Below, in pieces: positions 8,168 to 16,478 of a stretch of 45,983 nucleotides of DNA (the first letter of the stretch is position 1; each line of letters starts with the position of its first letter). The stretch spans positions 1 through 45,983 of the forward strand of contig JAFTCU010000038.1 of assembly GCA_017454585.1 (NCBI GenBank), given 5' to 3'. The position numbers and the translations under genes are program-made. Below the pieces are notes generated by a model, which saw only the letters and a program-made list of their open reading frames with translations, had not been told where the DNA came from and ran no database searches. This stretch comes from Thermoguttaceae bacterium (lineage in GTDB: Bacteria; Planctomycetota; Planctomycetia; Pirellulales; Thermoguttaceae).

Positions 8168-11134
8168 TCAAAGTCTTCTTTTACGTCGGGTTGGAGGAGC
8201 TTTGGCCTCGGTACCCGCAGGGGGTTCCTCGGGCGAAGCCGCCCTGATTTTTGGGAGGGTGGAAAATCCCTCGATTTCGTCGCGCTTGAGGAGTTTGTTG
8301 ATCCGCATTTCAATGCGCGTCAATTCGTTTCCTTCTTCAGGGGCGACGAACGTGAATGCCACGCCCTCCTGCCCCATGCGGCCTGTTCGCCCAACACGGT
8401 GAACGTAATCGTCGCAGAAGGTTGGAATGTCGTAATTAATAATGTGCGAAATCCCGGAAACGTCGATTCCTCGCCCGATTACGTCCGTGGCGACAAGGTA
8501 ACGGGTTTTGCCTGCCCGGAAGGATGCCATTACACGGTCGCGCCGTCTTTGCTGGAGGTCACCGTGAATTGCTTCTACGCCCTGCACATCACGAATGAGA
8601 CGATTCGCGATTTTTTCTACTCCGCGTTTGGTGCGGCAGAAAATGATAGCCTGCCTGGGCTTTTCCCGATTTATAAGTTTCAGAAGAAGGTCGTATTTCA
8701 GTTCCGGGTCCACTGTGAAATAAAACTGTTCGATCGTTTCGCTTGAAATTTCTTCGTGTGAACAGTTAAGAACTTCCGGCTCGCGCATATACTTTCTGGC
8801 AATCGATTCGACCGAAGGCGGAATGGTCGCGCTCAAAAGAAGCGTTTGCCGGGACTGAGGGACTTGGCGCAGGATTTTTTCGATGTCGGGCCGGAAACCA
8901 ATGTCGAGCATACGGTCCGCTTCATCCAAAACCACGATTTTGAGGTTTCGGAGCGTCAGAGTACGTCGGCTGATGTGATCCATAATACGGCCCGGTGTCC
9001 CAATGACCACGTCCACCCCGGCCCGAAGCGCCTGCACCTGAGGCGCGAGAAGTTTTCCACCGTAAAGCGCAAGACATTCCAAATCTGTGTATTTGGCCAG
9101 TTTCTCGATTTCGTCTTTCACCTGAACGGCCAATTCACGGGTCGGAACAAGAATCAGCGCCTGCGGGTCGTAAGAGTTTTCGTCGAACTTGATGAGCTGT
9201 AAAATGGGAATGGCGAAAGCAGCGGTTTTACCGGTTCCTGTCTGCGCCTGACCCATGAGGTCTTCACCGGTCAGCGCCTTGGGAATGAATTCCTGCTGGA
9301 TCGGTGAAGGAGTTTCGTACTGCGCATCATCGAGCGCCAGAAGGATCTCACGGGAAAGACCCATCCGGCCAAACTCCGAGTTCTGGAGTTGGCGCAGATG
9401 TTCGTCTTTCTTTATGCTTTTCGTAGATTTTTCAGGCTTCGTGGATTTTTTAGCCTTGGGTTTATGCTCATTTTCTGGCGCTTTGGCCGGAGTTTTCAGT
9501 GTTTTTTCGTCCTCTTCCACGGAAGAAACGATGCCGGAAATTTTTTTTTTAGGATTTGCCGACTCGGAATTGAATTCCTCGTCAAAATCCTCTGGCCCGA
9601 TAAACTCATCCGGGTAAGCAGAAATCACGTCCGAAATGGAAGTTTCCGGGGAAATTTTTCCGGTATCTTTGGGTTCCTTATCCTTTGAATCTTTCGAATC
9701 TTTGGATTCCTTTGAGAACTTGGCGTGTTTTTTGTTTTCGGATTTTACGTCCTGATTTTCAGCCGGTTTCACAGGGCTTTTTTCCGCTTTTTTTTCTGGT
9801 TTCTTTCCGGTCTTTATCTCTTTGGAAACGGGTTCCGCTTCTTCAACTTCCGTTTTTTCAGAGGCTTCCGACTCGTTCGACGCCTGAGCTTCACGCTGCT
9901 TTTTCAGGCGAATGCGCTCACGTCGGGAAAGTTTGCGTTCGGCTTTTTCATCACCGGAGTTTGTTGTTGTCGGTGAAGAGGTTTCCACAGGCGCACTGGG
10001 TGTAGGCGATGCCGCATCAGACGGGGTACTTTCCAAAACGGAAGCCTGAACTGGCACAGTTGGAACGGCCGGGATTCCCGCAGCGGTGACAGGAATTCCC
10101 ACGGGGGCGATCACGGGTGTTACAACAGGCGGAACCATAGGCTGAGGTACAACCGAAAGAAGCTGGGCCTGAATGGACGCGAGTGTCTGGTGACACTGCT
10201 GGATCATCTGCAGAACCATTTCCTGCTGACGCAGAAGTTCCGCGCGATGCGAATCCAGCCCTTGCGCCTGAGTCTGGTAAAATGCAGGCTGAACCTGGGT
10301 GATTGGCTGGGTTGGGACCTGAATCGTTGGTCCCGCCGCTACGGCAGCTGCAACTGGCTGATTGGGAGCTTGCGGTTGATTCGAACGGGATTTTTTCTCG
10401 GGTTTCTGGGGTTTGGCCAGCTCTTTCTCAGGCTGTTTTGGGGCTTTTTCACCAATTTTTTCAGGGGCTTTGCCTTGGATGGGCTTTTCGGCTTTTTTGC
10501 CGTCTTTTTTCTCTTTTTCCTGTTTCTTTTCGGTCTCTTTCTTGGCCTTTTGCTCTTTCTTTTTGCTCTTTTCAGAGCGTTCGGCCGATTTGCGCATCAT
10601 CTGCTCAAGCGGTGAAAGTTCCCCCTCTTCAAATTCGTGGAAAAGAGCGCAATCAAGCGGGCGGCGTTCGGCTGCCGTCACGACAGAGTCGTAGGATGGA
10701 ATCGCCAGATCCGCGGCACTCATTCCGTTCGGGAGTTTTTTAATGCCGTGAGACTTCATCTCGTCTTCGACAGAAACACGCAGACGAGTGTTGGCGACTT
10801 TTATGCCGTCGATGATACTTGTGCGTGTCTGTGTCGGATTAACGGACGGATTGGCCGCGATGTGTTGTTCCTTCTGACTTCCACGCCTCCGGCTTTTCTT
10901 CATTTTCGGCTGGGCGTTATTGATTTCGGCGACGAAAGCGTCAATTTCTTTTTCACCCAGGATTTCCGGGTCAGACCTGAATGATTCAGCCGGAACAGGC
11001 TTTTTAGCCTTTTTATGATCGTCGCGGCGCGTGTCCTTTTGAGGCTCATCATTCATCGCGACTTCTTCAAATTCAAATTCTTCTTCAAAAGATCCGTGCC
11101 CACGAAAGGGACGATTAGAACGTTTTTTACTCAT
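8168..11134 (-). CDS. DEAD-box ATP-dependent RNA helicase with a long charged N-terminal extension
   Basis: 988 residues from the ATG at 11134 (MSKKRSNRPF). An upstream in-frame ATG at 11185 would add 17 residues encoded close to a repeat and is less likely. The C-terminal ~400 residues are a full RhlE/DeaD-type helicase core: Q motif region (YETPSPIQQ), Walker A (AQTGTGKT), PTRELAVQV, TPGR, DEAD (~736), SAT, HGDLQQRRRDRV, ATDVIGRGIDV and HRVGRTGR. It unwinds RNA duplexes in ribosome assembly or RNA decay. Residues ~1-590 are low-complexity and rich in K, E, P, S and Q, with a coiled-coil-like Q/L stretch (RAELLRQQEMVLQMIQQ) and a Pro/Val-rich segment; usual RhlE proteins have none of this. 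Such a tail could bind RNA or partners or drive condensation (inference). The core ends with a short basic tail (TRRKRRL). Confidence 0.93.
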   Translation of the reverse strand: MSKKRSNRPFRGHGSFEEEFEFEEVAMNDEPQKDTRRDDHKKAKKPVPAESFRSDPEILGEKEIDAFVAEINNAQPKMKKSRRRGSQKEQHIAANPSVNPTQTRTSIIDGIKVANTRLRVSVEDEMKSHGIKKLPNGMSAADLAIPSYDSVVTAAERRPLDCALFHEFEEGELSPLEQMMRKSAERSEKSKKKEQKAKKETEKKQEKEKKDGKKAEKPIQGKAPEKIGEKAPKQPEKELAKPQKPEKKSRSNQPQAPNQPVAAAVAAGPTIQVPTQPITQVQPAFYQTQAQGLDSHRAELLRQQEMVLQMIQQCHQTLASIQAQLLSVVPQPMVPPVVTPVIAPVGIPVTAAGIPAVPTVPVQASVLESTPSDAASPTPSAPVETSSPTTTNSGDEKAERKLSRRERIRLKKQREAQASNESEASEKTEVEEAEPVSKEIKTGKKPEKKAEKSPVKPAENQDVKSENKKHAKFSKESKDSKDSKDKEPKDTGKISPETSISDVISAYPDEFIGPEDFDEEFNSESANPKKKISGIVSSVEEDEKTLKTPAKAPENEHKPKAKKSTKPEKSTKSIKKDEHLRQLQNSEFGRMGLSREILLALDDAQYETPSPIQQEFIPKALTGEDLMGQAQTGTGKTAAFAIPILQLIKFDENSYDPQALILVPTRELAVQVKDEIEKLAKYTDLECLALYGGKLLAPQVQALRAGVDVVIGTPGRIMDHISRRTLTLRNLKIVVLDEADRMLDIGFRPDIEKILRQVPQSRQTLLLSATIPPSVESIARKYMREPEVLNCSHEEISSETIEQFYFTVDPELKYDLLLKLINREKPRQAIIFCRTKRGVEKIANRLIRDVQGVEAIHGDLQQRRRDRVMASFRAGKTRYLVATDVIGRGIDVSGISHIINYDIPTFCDDYVHRVGRTGRMGQEGVAFTFVAPEEGNELTRIEMRINKLLKRDEIEGFSTLPKIRAASPEEPPAGTEAKAPPTRRKRRL

Positions 11135-11189
11135 TGCGATTTTATTTTTGTATGTGAATTGTGTGCGGAAGAATGGGGCTTCCATTCAA

Positions 11190-11390
11190 GCCTCCCCTGA
11201 AAGGGGAGGTCACCAGCGCGTTAAAAGGCCCACCTGAAAGGGGGGCTGCCGAGCGAAGCGAGGCTGGGGGGTTCCAGCCACGGGACCGATTCCCCCCGGT
11301 TTTGGAACCCCTCCGGCCCTTCGGGCCACCTCCCCTTTCAGGGGAGGCTTCTTGCGCATTAAAAGGCCCCGCTTTCAGGGGCGCCTTTAA
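11190..11390. repeat. Palindromic repeat element (CCTCCCCT...AGGGGAGG family), copy A
   Basis: Several GC-rich palindromes follow each other: CCTCCCCTGAAAGGGGAGG, then GGCCCACCTGAAAGGGGGGC, GAGCGAAGCGAGGCTGGGGG, and CACCTCCCCTTTCAGGGGAGG followed by CTTCTTGCGCA. The part 11217-11358 matches 45727-45867 closely. It lies between the helicase start and the inositol-phosphate synthase stop and codes for nothing visible. The hairpins could also end transcription from the helicase promoter side or affect the mRNA end of neighbours. Confidence 0.75.
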
Positions 11391-11396
11391 ATTATA

Positions 11397-12608
11397 TTAC
11401 TGAAGCCACTGTTCCAGTTTCTCGAACTGGCGCACAAAGCTCTGCTCTTCCTCCCGGATGGGGCTTTTGAAGAAGCAGGCGAGAAAATCCATTCTTCCAG
11501 TAAAATTACGCTCTCGGGCGAGTTCCGTCAGACGCACTAGGTCAAGTACAAGCGGTGCGGCCAATAGGGAATCGCAGCCCTGCCACGTAAACTGTAGTGT
11601 CATTGGCGTCCCCAGAAAACCCTGGAAATGAATATGGTCCCAGGCCGTTTTCCAGTCGCCGAGACTTTGAATGTACTCACTCGAAACGAGCGTTTGGGGC
11701 GCGTAGCCCAGGATCTGCTCCAGCAGATGGTTCTTGCTCGAGACTTTGGTCGCTTTATTGCGCGGGTCGTCCAGAACGATGCCGTCACGATTCCCGAAAA
11801 TATTATGTCCCACCCAGCTCATAACGTGCAAGTTACGGTGTGCGAACATGGGCGCCAGAACGCTTTTCATCAGCGTTTCGCCGGTTTTGCCGTCGTTTCC
11901 AAAGAAACGTGTATCGGTCTGTTTCGCGAGCTGTTCCAGAGCCGGAGGCGTCGCCCCAAGCGACGGCGTAAAGTTTACGAAATCAAACCCTGCTTCCAGA
12001 GCCGCGACCGCGTAAAGCGTACTGGCCGGGACCGGCGGTTCCTCACTTGAATCGATCAGTGCGCGGAAAGCGTCCCAGTTTTCCCACTCGGTTTTATGCT
12101 CGTCCGGGTTTCTGAAGTATTCGCAAACTGGCTCGGTGGACATTAAATTCACGACGATGAGGTGTTCGAGCTGATTTTGGGTCACAAACGCTTTCAGGTC
12201 GGTCTGAATGGCGGAAATGGTTTCACGAGGTGTGAGTTTTTCCGAACGGAAACGGTCGGCCATTTTTTCGACGACTTTCCCGCTGTTGGCCAGAAAGCCG
12301 GGCAGGATCCGCTCGTCAATGGCCGCCAAATCGTCCCGAACGGGCGCGACGGCCTGCGTTTCAAGGGCGCGCTGGTTAATTAAATCGTCAGCCGCTTCGC
12401 CAAACGAGCATTTCCGGATCTCGTACCCGGCGGGGACGAAACGGTCCCATGCGGGCATTTTGTCAACATTGGAAAATTCCGGAAGCTCCGTCGTCAGACC
12501 GATGGGTTTCACCAGTTTCTTCTGAAGGTTTAGCAATCCAACGACCGCCGTGGTCGCGACTCCTCCCCAGGCGCCAATAATCCAAAGTCCGGTTTTACGT
12601 TCAGCCAT
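11397..12608 (-). CDS. Inositol-3-phosphate synthase family protein
   Basis: 403 residues; ATG at 12608 with GGAAGGA upstream. The family converts glucose-6-phosphate to inositol-3-phosphate using NAD, feeding inositol lipids or soluble inositols. An NAD-binding loop lies at the N-terminus (LWIIGAWGGVATTAV). Family motifs follow: NLMSTEP, VNFTPSLGATPPALEQLA, the signature GNDGKTGETLMKSVLAPMFAHR with the catalytic Lys region, and VGHNIFGNRDG. The length fits the shorter bacterial forms. It is apparently monocistronic, between two repeat elements. Reaction specificity is inferred from the family. Confidence 0.88.
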   Translation of the reverse strand: MAERKTGLWIIGAWGGVATTAVVGLLNLQKKLVKPIGLTTELPEFSNVDKMPAWDRFVPAGYEIRKCSFGEAADDLINQRALETQAVAPVRDDLAAIDERILPGFLANSGKVVEKMADRFRSEKLTPRETISAIQTDLKAFVTQNQLEHLIVVNLMSTEPVCEYFRNPDEHKTEWENWDAFRALIDSSEEPPVPASTLYAVAALEAGFDFVNFTPSLGATPPALEQLAKQTDTRFFGNDGKTGETLMKSVLAPMFAHRNLHVMSWVGHNIFGNRDGIVLDDPRNKATKVSSKNHLLEQILGYAPQTLVSSEYIQSLGDWKTAWDHIHFQGFLGTPMTLQFTWQGCDSLLAAPLVLDLVRLTELARERNFTGRMDFLACFFKSPIREEEQSFVRQFEKLEQWLQ

Positions 12609-12742
12609 GAAAAATCCTTCCCAGTGGTGCGTATCTCTGCGTTTGAGGGACGGGATTGGTTACCTCTCGAAGCTGCGTGGGATACTCAAAAATCAACTTT
12701 ACATGATGTACGAACACTCGCGCAAATCATCAAAGTCACCGT

Positions 12743-12748
12743 ATTATA
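12743..12748 (-). promoter_or_regulatory. Putative -10 box for the inositol-phosphate synthase gene
   Basis: TATAAT on the minus strand lies ~135 bp upstream of the ATG at 12608. No convincing -35 is seen 16-18 bp away. The rest of 12609-12860 shows no gene. Confidence 0.3.
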
Positions 12749-12860
12749 CCATATTTTCATGACCCGAAAAGGTGGAAAGCAGGAAAAAAGAGAAAATTTT
12801 TCCTTTTTTTCTGAGAAATCTGGGGGGAAAAAGAGGAAAAGGAGGGTTTTGAGGATTAAA

Positions 12861-12980
12861 CGAATAATGAATAACGAATAACGAATAATGGAAAAATGTG
12901 TTCGAGCTCAAGTTTGCTAAATACCAACCAAAGGTTGAGGTCTTTCTCCACATTATTCGTTATTCGTTATTCATTATTCG
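12861..12980. repeat. Perfect 30-bp inverted repeat with CGAATAA units, downstream of hemL
   Basis: The arms 12861-12890 and 12951-12980 are exact reverse complements over 30 bp and are built from near-repeats of CGAATAATGAATAACGAATA. The 60-nt loop carries its own small hairpin (CAACC-AAA-GGTTG). A run of seven T follows on the plus strand. It sits directly after the hemL stop and could act as a terminator or 3'-end stabiliser, but it is far longer than usual terminators. Confidence 0.75.
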
Positions 12981-12985
12981 TTTTT

Positions 12986-14263
12986 TTAAAGCGCGTTTTC
13001 CGCTGCTTCGATCGTCCGCTGAATGTCGTCTTCCGTGTGGACCGCAGAGAGGAACATCGCTTCAAACTGGCTGCACGGGAAGTAGATCCCCTGGTGGATC
13101 ATCTTCCAGAACCAGTCGGCAAAACGTTTCGTATCGGACTTGGCGGCAGACGGCCAGTCGGTGACGGGTCCGGCCTGGAAGAAGAACGTGAGCATCGCCC
13201 CCTCACGATTCGCGCAAATCGGAACGCCGTGCCTCTTTGCCACGTCGGTGACTCCTTCGACGAACTGCTTGCCGAGTTTTTCCAGGTAGTCATACGGATT
13301 CAGTTCTTTTAGCGTTTTAAGCGTCTGGATCCCGGCGGTCATCGCGAGCGGGTTCCCGCTCAGGGTCCCGGCCTGATAGACTTTCCCGGTGGGGAGGACG
13401 TTTTGCATGATCTCACGTTTTCCGCCGTAGGCGCCGACCGGCAGACCGCCGCCGATGATTTTCCCGAACGTCGTCAAATCCGGCTTGATCCCCAAAACCG
13501 ACTGCGCCCCGGCATAAGCAACGCGGAAACCGGTCATGACCTCGTCGCAAATCAGGACGGTTTTGTACTCGGACTGGACGAACATCAGCGCGTCGCGGAA
13601 TTCGGGCGTCATGCGGACGCAGCCCATGTTTCCGACGACCGGCTCAAAAATGACGCAGGCGATCTCCTCGCCGCATTTCGCGAACATTTCCCGTAATCCT
13701 TCCGGGTCATTATATTGCAGGACGATCGTGTCGTGGGACGTGCCGGCCGTCACGCCGGGGGAATTCGGAACGCCGAATGTGGCCGCGGCCGACCCGGCAG
13801 CCACGAGGAGCGAGTCGCTGTGGCCGTGGTAATTCCCGGAGAATTTCACGATTTTGTCCCGGCCGGTGTAGCCGCGGGCCAGGCGGATGGCGCTCATCGT
13901 GGCTTCGGTCCCGGAGTTGACGAAACGGACCATTTCCACGGACTCCACCGCGTCAATGACGAGCCGGGCCAGTTCCGACTCGAGGAGGGTCGGCGCGCCG
14001 AAACTCACACCCGTGTGAATGACTTTTTCAAGGGCTTCTGTTACGGCGGGATGGCCGTGGCCGAGGATCATCGGCCCCCAGGAACCAACGAAATCGATGT
14101 AGCGGTTTCCGTCCACGTCGAAGAGGTAGGCGCCCTGAGCGTGGTCGATGAAAATCGGGTTTCCGCCCACGGCACCAAAGGCTCTGGCAGGACTGTTCAC
14201 GCCACCGGGGAGGAGGTTTACCGCTTCAGCGAATGCTTTTTTACTGTTGGTCAGGTCGTACAT
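12986..14263 (-). CDS. hemL: Glutamate-1-semialdehyde 2,1-aminomutase
   Basis: 425 residues, the normal family length; ATG at 14263 with GGAG upstream. This PLP enzyme turns glutamate-1-semialdehyde into 5-aminolevulinate, the C5-pathway entry to haem and other tetrapyrroles. Seen: LPGGVNSPARAF at the start, VDGNRYIDFVGSWGPMILGH, FVNSGTEATMSAIRLARGYT, KFSGNYHGHSDSLL, the PLP-binding Asp region LICDEVMTGFRV, and the Schiff-base lysine in TTFGKIIGGGLPVGAYGG. It stands 85 bp after the DUF1573 gene on the same strand with a terminator between, so it is probably transcribed separately. Confidence 0.96.
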   Translation of the reverse strand: MYDLTNSKKAFAEAVNLLPGGVNSPARAFGAVGGNPIFIDHAQGAYLFDVDGNRYIDFVGSWGPMILGHGHPAVTEALEKVIHTGVSFGAPTLLESELARLVIDAVESVEMVRFVNSGTEATMSAIRLARGYTGRDKIVKFSGNYHGHSDSLLVAAGSAAATFGVPNSPGVTAGTSHDTIVLQYNDPEGLREMFAKCGEEIACVIFEPVVGNMGCVRMTPEFRDALMFVQSEYKTVLICDEVMTGFRVAYAGAQSVLGIKPDLTTFGKIIGGGLPVGAYGGKREIMQNVLPTGKVYQAGTLSGNPLAMTAGIQTLKTLKELNPYDYLEKLGKQFVEGVTDVAKRHGVPICANREGAMLTFFFQAGPVTDWPSAAKSDTKRFADWFWKMIHQGIYFPCSQFEAMFLSAVHTEDDIQRTIEAAENAL

Positions 14264-14289
14264 AAAAACTCCAGATTCTGTCGTGCTTA

Positions 14290-14328
14290 TTTAAAATGAA
14301 AGAAAGGGCAAAGGAAACTCCCTTGCCC
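14290..14328 (-). terminator. Terminator of the DUF1573 gene
   Basis: On the minus strand GGGCAAGGGA-GTT-TCCTTTGCCC (14306-14328) is followed by TTTCTTTCATTTT. Confidence 0.65.
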
Positions 14329-14348
14329 GTTTTCAGTTCTGAAACGAT

Positions 14349-16079
14349 TTATTTCTTTTTTAAAAGGTTACGGCCCTTTATTTTGGCTTTCGGCTTGGAA
14401 GCGGAATCTGCTTTTTCCACATTCTCTGGAACCTCCTCTTTATCGTTGGAATCCAGACTTGGAAGCTCGTTATCGGAAGCGTTTTCGCCGGCATTTTGGT
14501 CAGCAGGTTTTTCGACTTCCTCGTTTTGGGCATCCCCTGCTTCTTCGTCAGCGGGTTTTCCAGCCTCTTCCTCTTTGGTATCGCCGAGTCCAGGTAATTC
14601 TTCGTTTTCGGAATCCCCAGTTTTTTCGTCAGCGGGTTTTTCAGCCTCTTCCTCTTTGGTATCACCGAGTCCAGGCAATTCTTCGTTTTCGGAATCCCCA
14701 GTTTTTTCGTCAGCGGGTTTTTCAGCCTCTTCCTCTTTGGTATCACCGAGTCCAGGCAATTCTTCGTTTTGGGCATCCCCAGTTTTTTCGTCAGCAGGTT
14801 TTTCCGTTTCTTCTTCCTCGTCATCGAAATTCAACGGAAGAGCGGCCGTTTTTTTGCTGGAATCCTCTTCTTTTTCGGGAAGGTCAAGCAAATCTAAGGA
14901 TTCTTCGACTTTTTCGCTTTCAGCTGTTTCGGACTCATTGGGGCTTTCTTCTTCGGGAACGGTTTCCTCTGTTTTTTTCCCCTTTGTTTCCGAAGGAGTT
15001 TCCAGCGATTCCGTATCGTTTTCAATCTCCTTTACTGTTGCTTCAGGTTCTTCTGTCTTAACCGGTTCTTCAGCCTCAACGGGTTCCTCAACAGGTTTCG
15101 TCGGTTCGACGACTTTCCCGTTGAAGTGAACGGAAGTGTCCATTCTGCCTTCCAAATCCGTCAGAATCGTAATGGAACCGTTGAAATCGCCGGTGGTATT
15201 GCCGGTATAGGTCAGTTTGATCGGCTGAACTTTTTTGGATGTACGGTCGATTGACGCCGTGATGTTACGATCTTCCGAGGTAATATCCAGAATTTTGAAA
15301 GGTTCAGCACCTTGAATTACGACCGTTTTTTCAACTTTTTTACCCAGTTCAACCATATTGAACGAAAGCGGTGAAGGGCTTGCGCTGAGTGTCTGCTTGA
15401 TTCGTCCTTCGACCCGAACCGGGATACGCTGGGAACGGACGTCATCATTGGTCACCAGCTCGAGAACCTGACTGAAAGGTCCCGGAGGAGCATTGGGGCG
15501 GAGACGCACGACCATGTTGTAAGTTGTCCCCTGGTATGATTGCAGCGGTTTTAGTTCAACAGAGAGGAATTTACATTCACTCTGAACGTCGAGAATTTTC
15601 CAGCCATAATTAATACTGTTCACGTTGACGGAGATCCCAGGATTGGGTGTTTTCGCCAGATCAACGGACCCGAAATACACGATTCCCGGGTTTACCGAAA
15701 CGTCGCTTCGGATATAAACATAGGAATGGAGCTGCATCTCAACGCGGTATGGAGCGGCAAAACGGACTGTGATCGTTGCGTTTTTGTTGCCGGTGAATTG
15801 TTCCGTATTGACATGGATCTTAATGCGTCCCTGCTGGTGGGTTTTGATTCGGCCGGGCGTTAGCAGAGTTGGAGTGGTGCACTGGCAGGATGATTGCACA
15901 GACTCAACAATTACATCCTCCATATATTTGTTGGTGAACACGAATTCGTATTCAGTTTTTGCTCCCCGGACCACCGTGCCAAACTGGTGGGAAGTCGTCT
16001 CGAACATATCGACGGGGAAATTGCCGGCGCCGGTCAACGCTCCCAGCATCAACACCCAGGAAAGTACAAAAGTTTCCAT
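14349..16079 (-). CDS. Exported DUF1573 protein with acidic tandem-repeat tail
   Basis: 576 residues from the ATG at 16079 (METFVLSWVLMLGALTGAG, a signal peptide); an upstream TTG at 16091 is possible but less likely. Residues ~25-120 are a DUF1573 Ig-like domain: FPVDMFETTSHQFGTVVRGAKTEYEF...QSSCQCTTP, with the paired Cys of the family. Two or three further beta-sandwich parts run to ~335, including RSQRIPVRVEGRI and GSITILTDLEGRMDTSVHFNG. The last ~230 residues are E/K/P/D-rich and hold a 27-residue tandem repeat (EKPADEKTGDSENEELPGLG core). The protein ends with a basic stretch (KAKIKGRNLLKKK). DUF1573 proteins are abundant extracytoplasmic proteins in planctomycetes and Bacteroidetes, with unknown function. 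It diverges from the giant-protein operon, so shared control is plausible. Confidence 0.85.
   Translation of the reverse strand: METFVLSWVLMLGALTGAGNFPVDMFETTSHQFGTVVRGAKTEYEFVFTNKYMEDVIVESVQSSCQCTTPTLLTPGRIKTHQQGRIKIHVNTEQFTGNKNATITVRFAAPYRVEMQLHSYVYIRSDVSVNPGIVYFGSVDLAKTPNPGISVNVNSINYGWKILDVQSECKFLSVELKPLQSYQGTTYNMVVRLRPNAPPGPFSQVLELVTNDDVRSQRIPVRVEGRIKQTLSASPSPLSFNMVELGKKVEKTVVIQGAEPFKILDITSEDRNITASIDRTSKKVQPIKLTYTGNTTGDFNGSITILTDLEGRMDTSVHFNGKVVEPTKPVEEPVEAEEPVKTEEPEATVKEIENDTESLETPSETKGKKTEETVPEEESPNESETAESEKVEESLDLLDLPEKEEDSSKKTAALPLNFDDEEEETEKPADEKTGDAQNEELPGLGDTKEEEAEKPADEKTGDSENEELPGLGDTKEEEAEKPADEKTGDSENEELPGLGDTKEEEAGKPADEEAGDAQNEEVEKPADQNAGENASDNELPSLDSNDKEEVPENVEKADSASKPKAKIKGRNLLKKK
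14561..14803 (-). repeat. 81-bp in-frame tandem repeats in the DUF1573 gene
   Basis: Three direct repeats of 81 bp start at 14561, 14642 and 14723, with a degenerate fourth on each side. Each encodes 27 residues (EEEAEKPADEKTGDSENEEL core). Near-identity at DNA level points to recent slippage or recombination. Confidence 0.85.
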
Positions 16080-16166
16080 ACTAAAATCCAATCTCTCTAC
16101 GATAAAAGCTCAAAAATGACTTTTCGTAATGGAATACTGAAAAAATCCCTTCTCAGTTCCCGGTTT

Positions 16167-16194
16167 ATTTTAGCACCTCACCTGATTTTGTCAA
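16167..16194 (-). promoter_or_regulatory. Putative promoter of the DUF1573 gene
   Basis: On the minus strand TTGACA (-35), a 16-bp spacer and TAAAAT (-10) lie ~88 bp upstream of the ATG at 16079. The -35 is perfect. Confidence 0.6.
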
Positions 16195-16362
16195 GGGTCG
16201 GTACATCGTAATTTTAAATAAAAGTGTTTCCAGAGGGACAAAATCCACTGAATTTATATCACTTCCATCTTTTTATCGTCAAAAAAGTGCCTGAATAATC
16301 ACTAAAATCTGTATATTTGTAATTTTTTTCTCTAAAACTTAAAAAGTTTCTATCCCCCCCTA

Positions 16363-16392
16363 TTTCCATTTCTTGTTAAAATGGGGTATAAT
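16363..16392 (+). promoter_or_regulatory. Putative promoter of the giant-protein operon
   Basis: TATAAT at 16387-16392 has a weak TTTCCA 18 bp upstream. It is the only perfect -10 in the divergent region and points to the gene at 16479. Confidence 0.45.
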
Positions 16393-16405
16393 ATATAAAA
16401 GAGGT

Positions 16406-16467
16406 GGAGACTCTGTAGGTCTCTCTGTTTAAATTTATACCGGGATGGAAGAGTGTGAATCCCCCGG
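16406..16467 (+). promoter_or_regulatory. Two small hairpins in the leader of the giant-protein operon
   Basis: GAGAC/GTCTC (16407-16411 with 16419-16423) and CCGGG/CCCGG (16440-16444 with 16463-16467) lie between the putative -10 and the start codon. A role in mRNA stability or translation is possible; no known riboswitch is recognised. Confidence 0.3.
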
Positions 16468-16478
16468 CTCCAGGTTAA

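Noticed and set aside
11135..11185. Upstream start for the helicase (MEAPFFRTQF...)
   Set aside because: It would begin next to the palindromic repeat; the ATG at 11134 gives a normal basic N-terminus.
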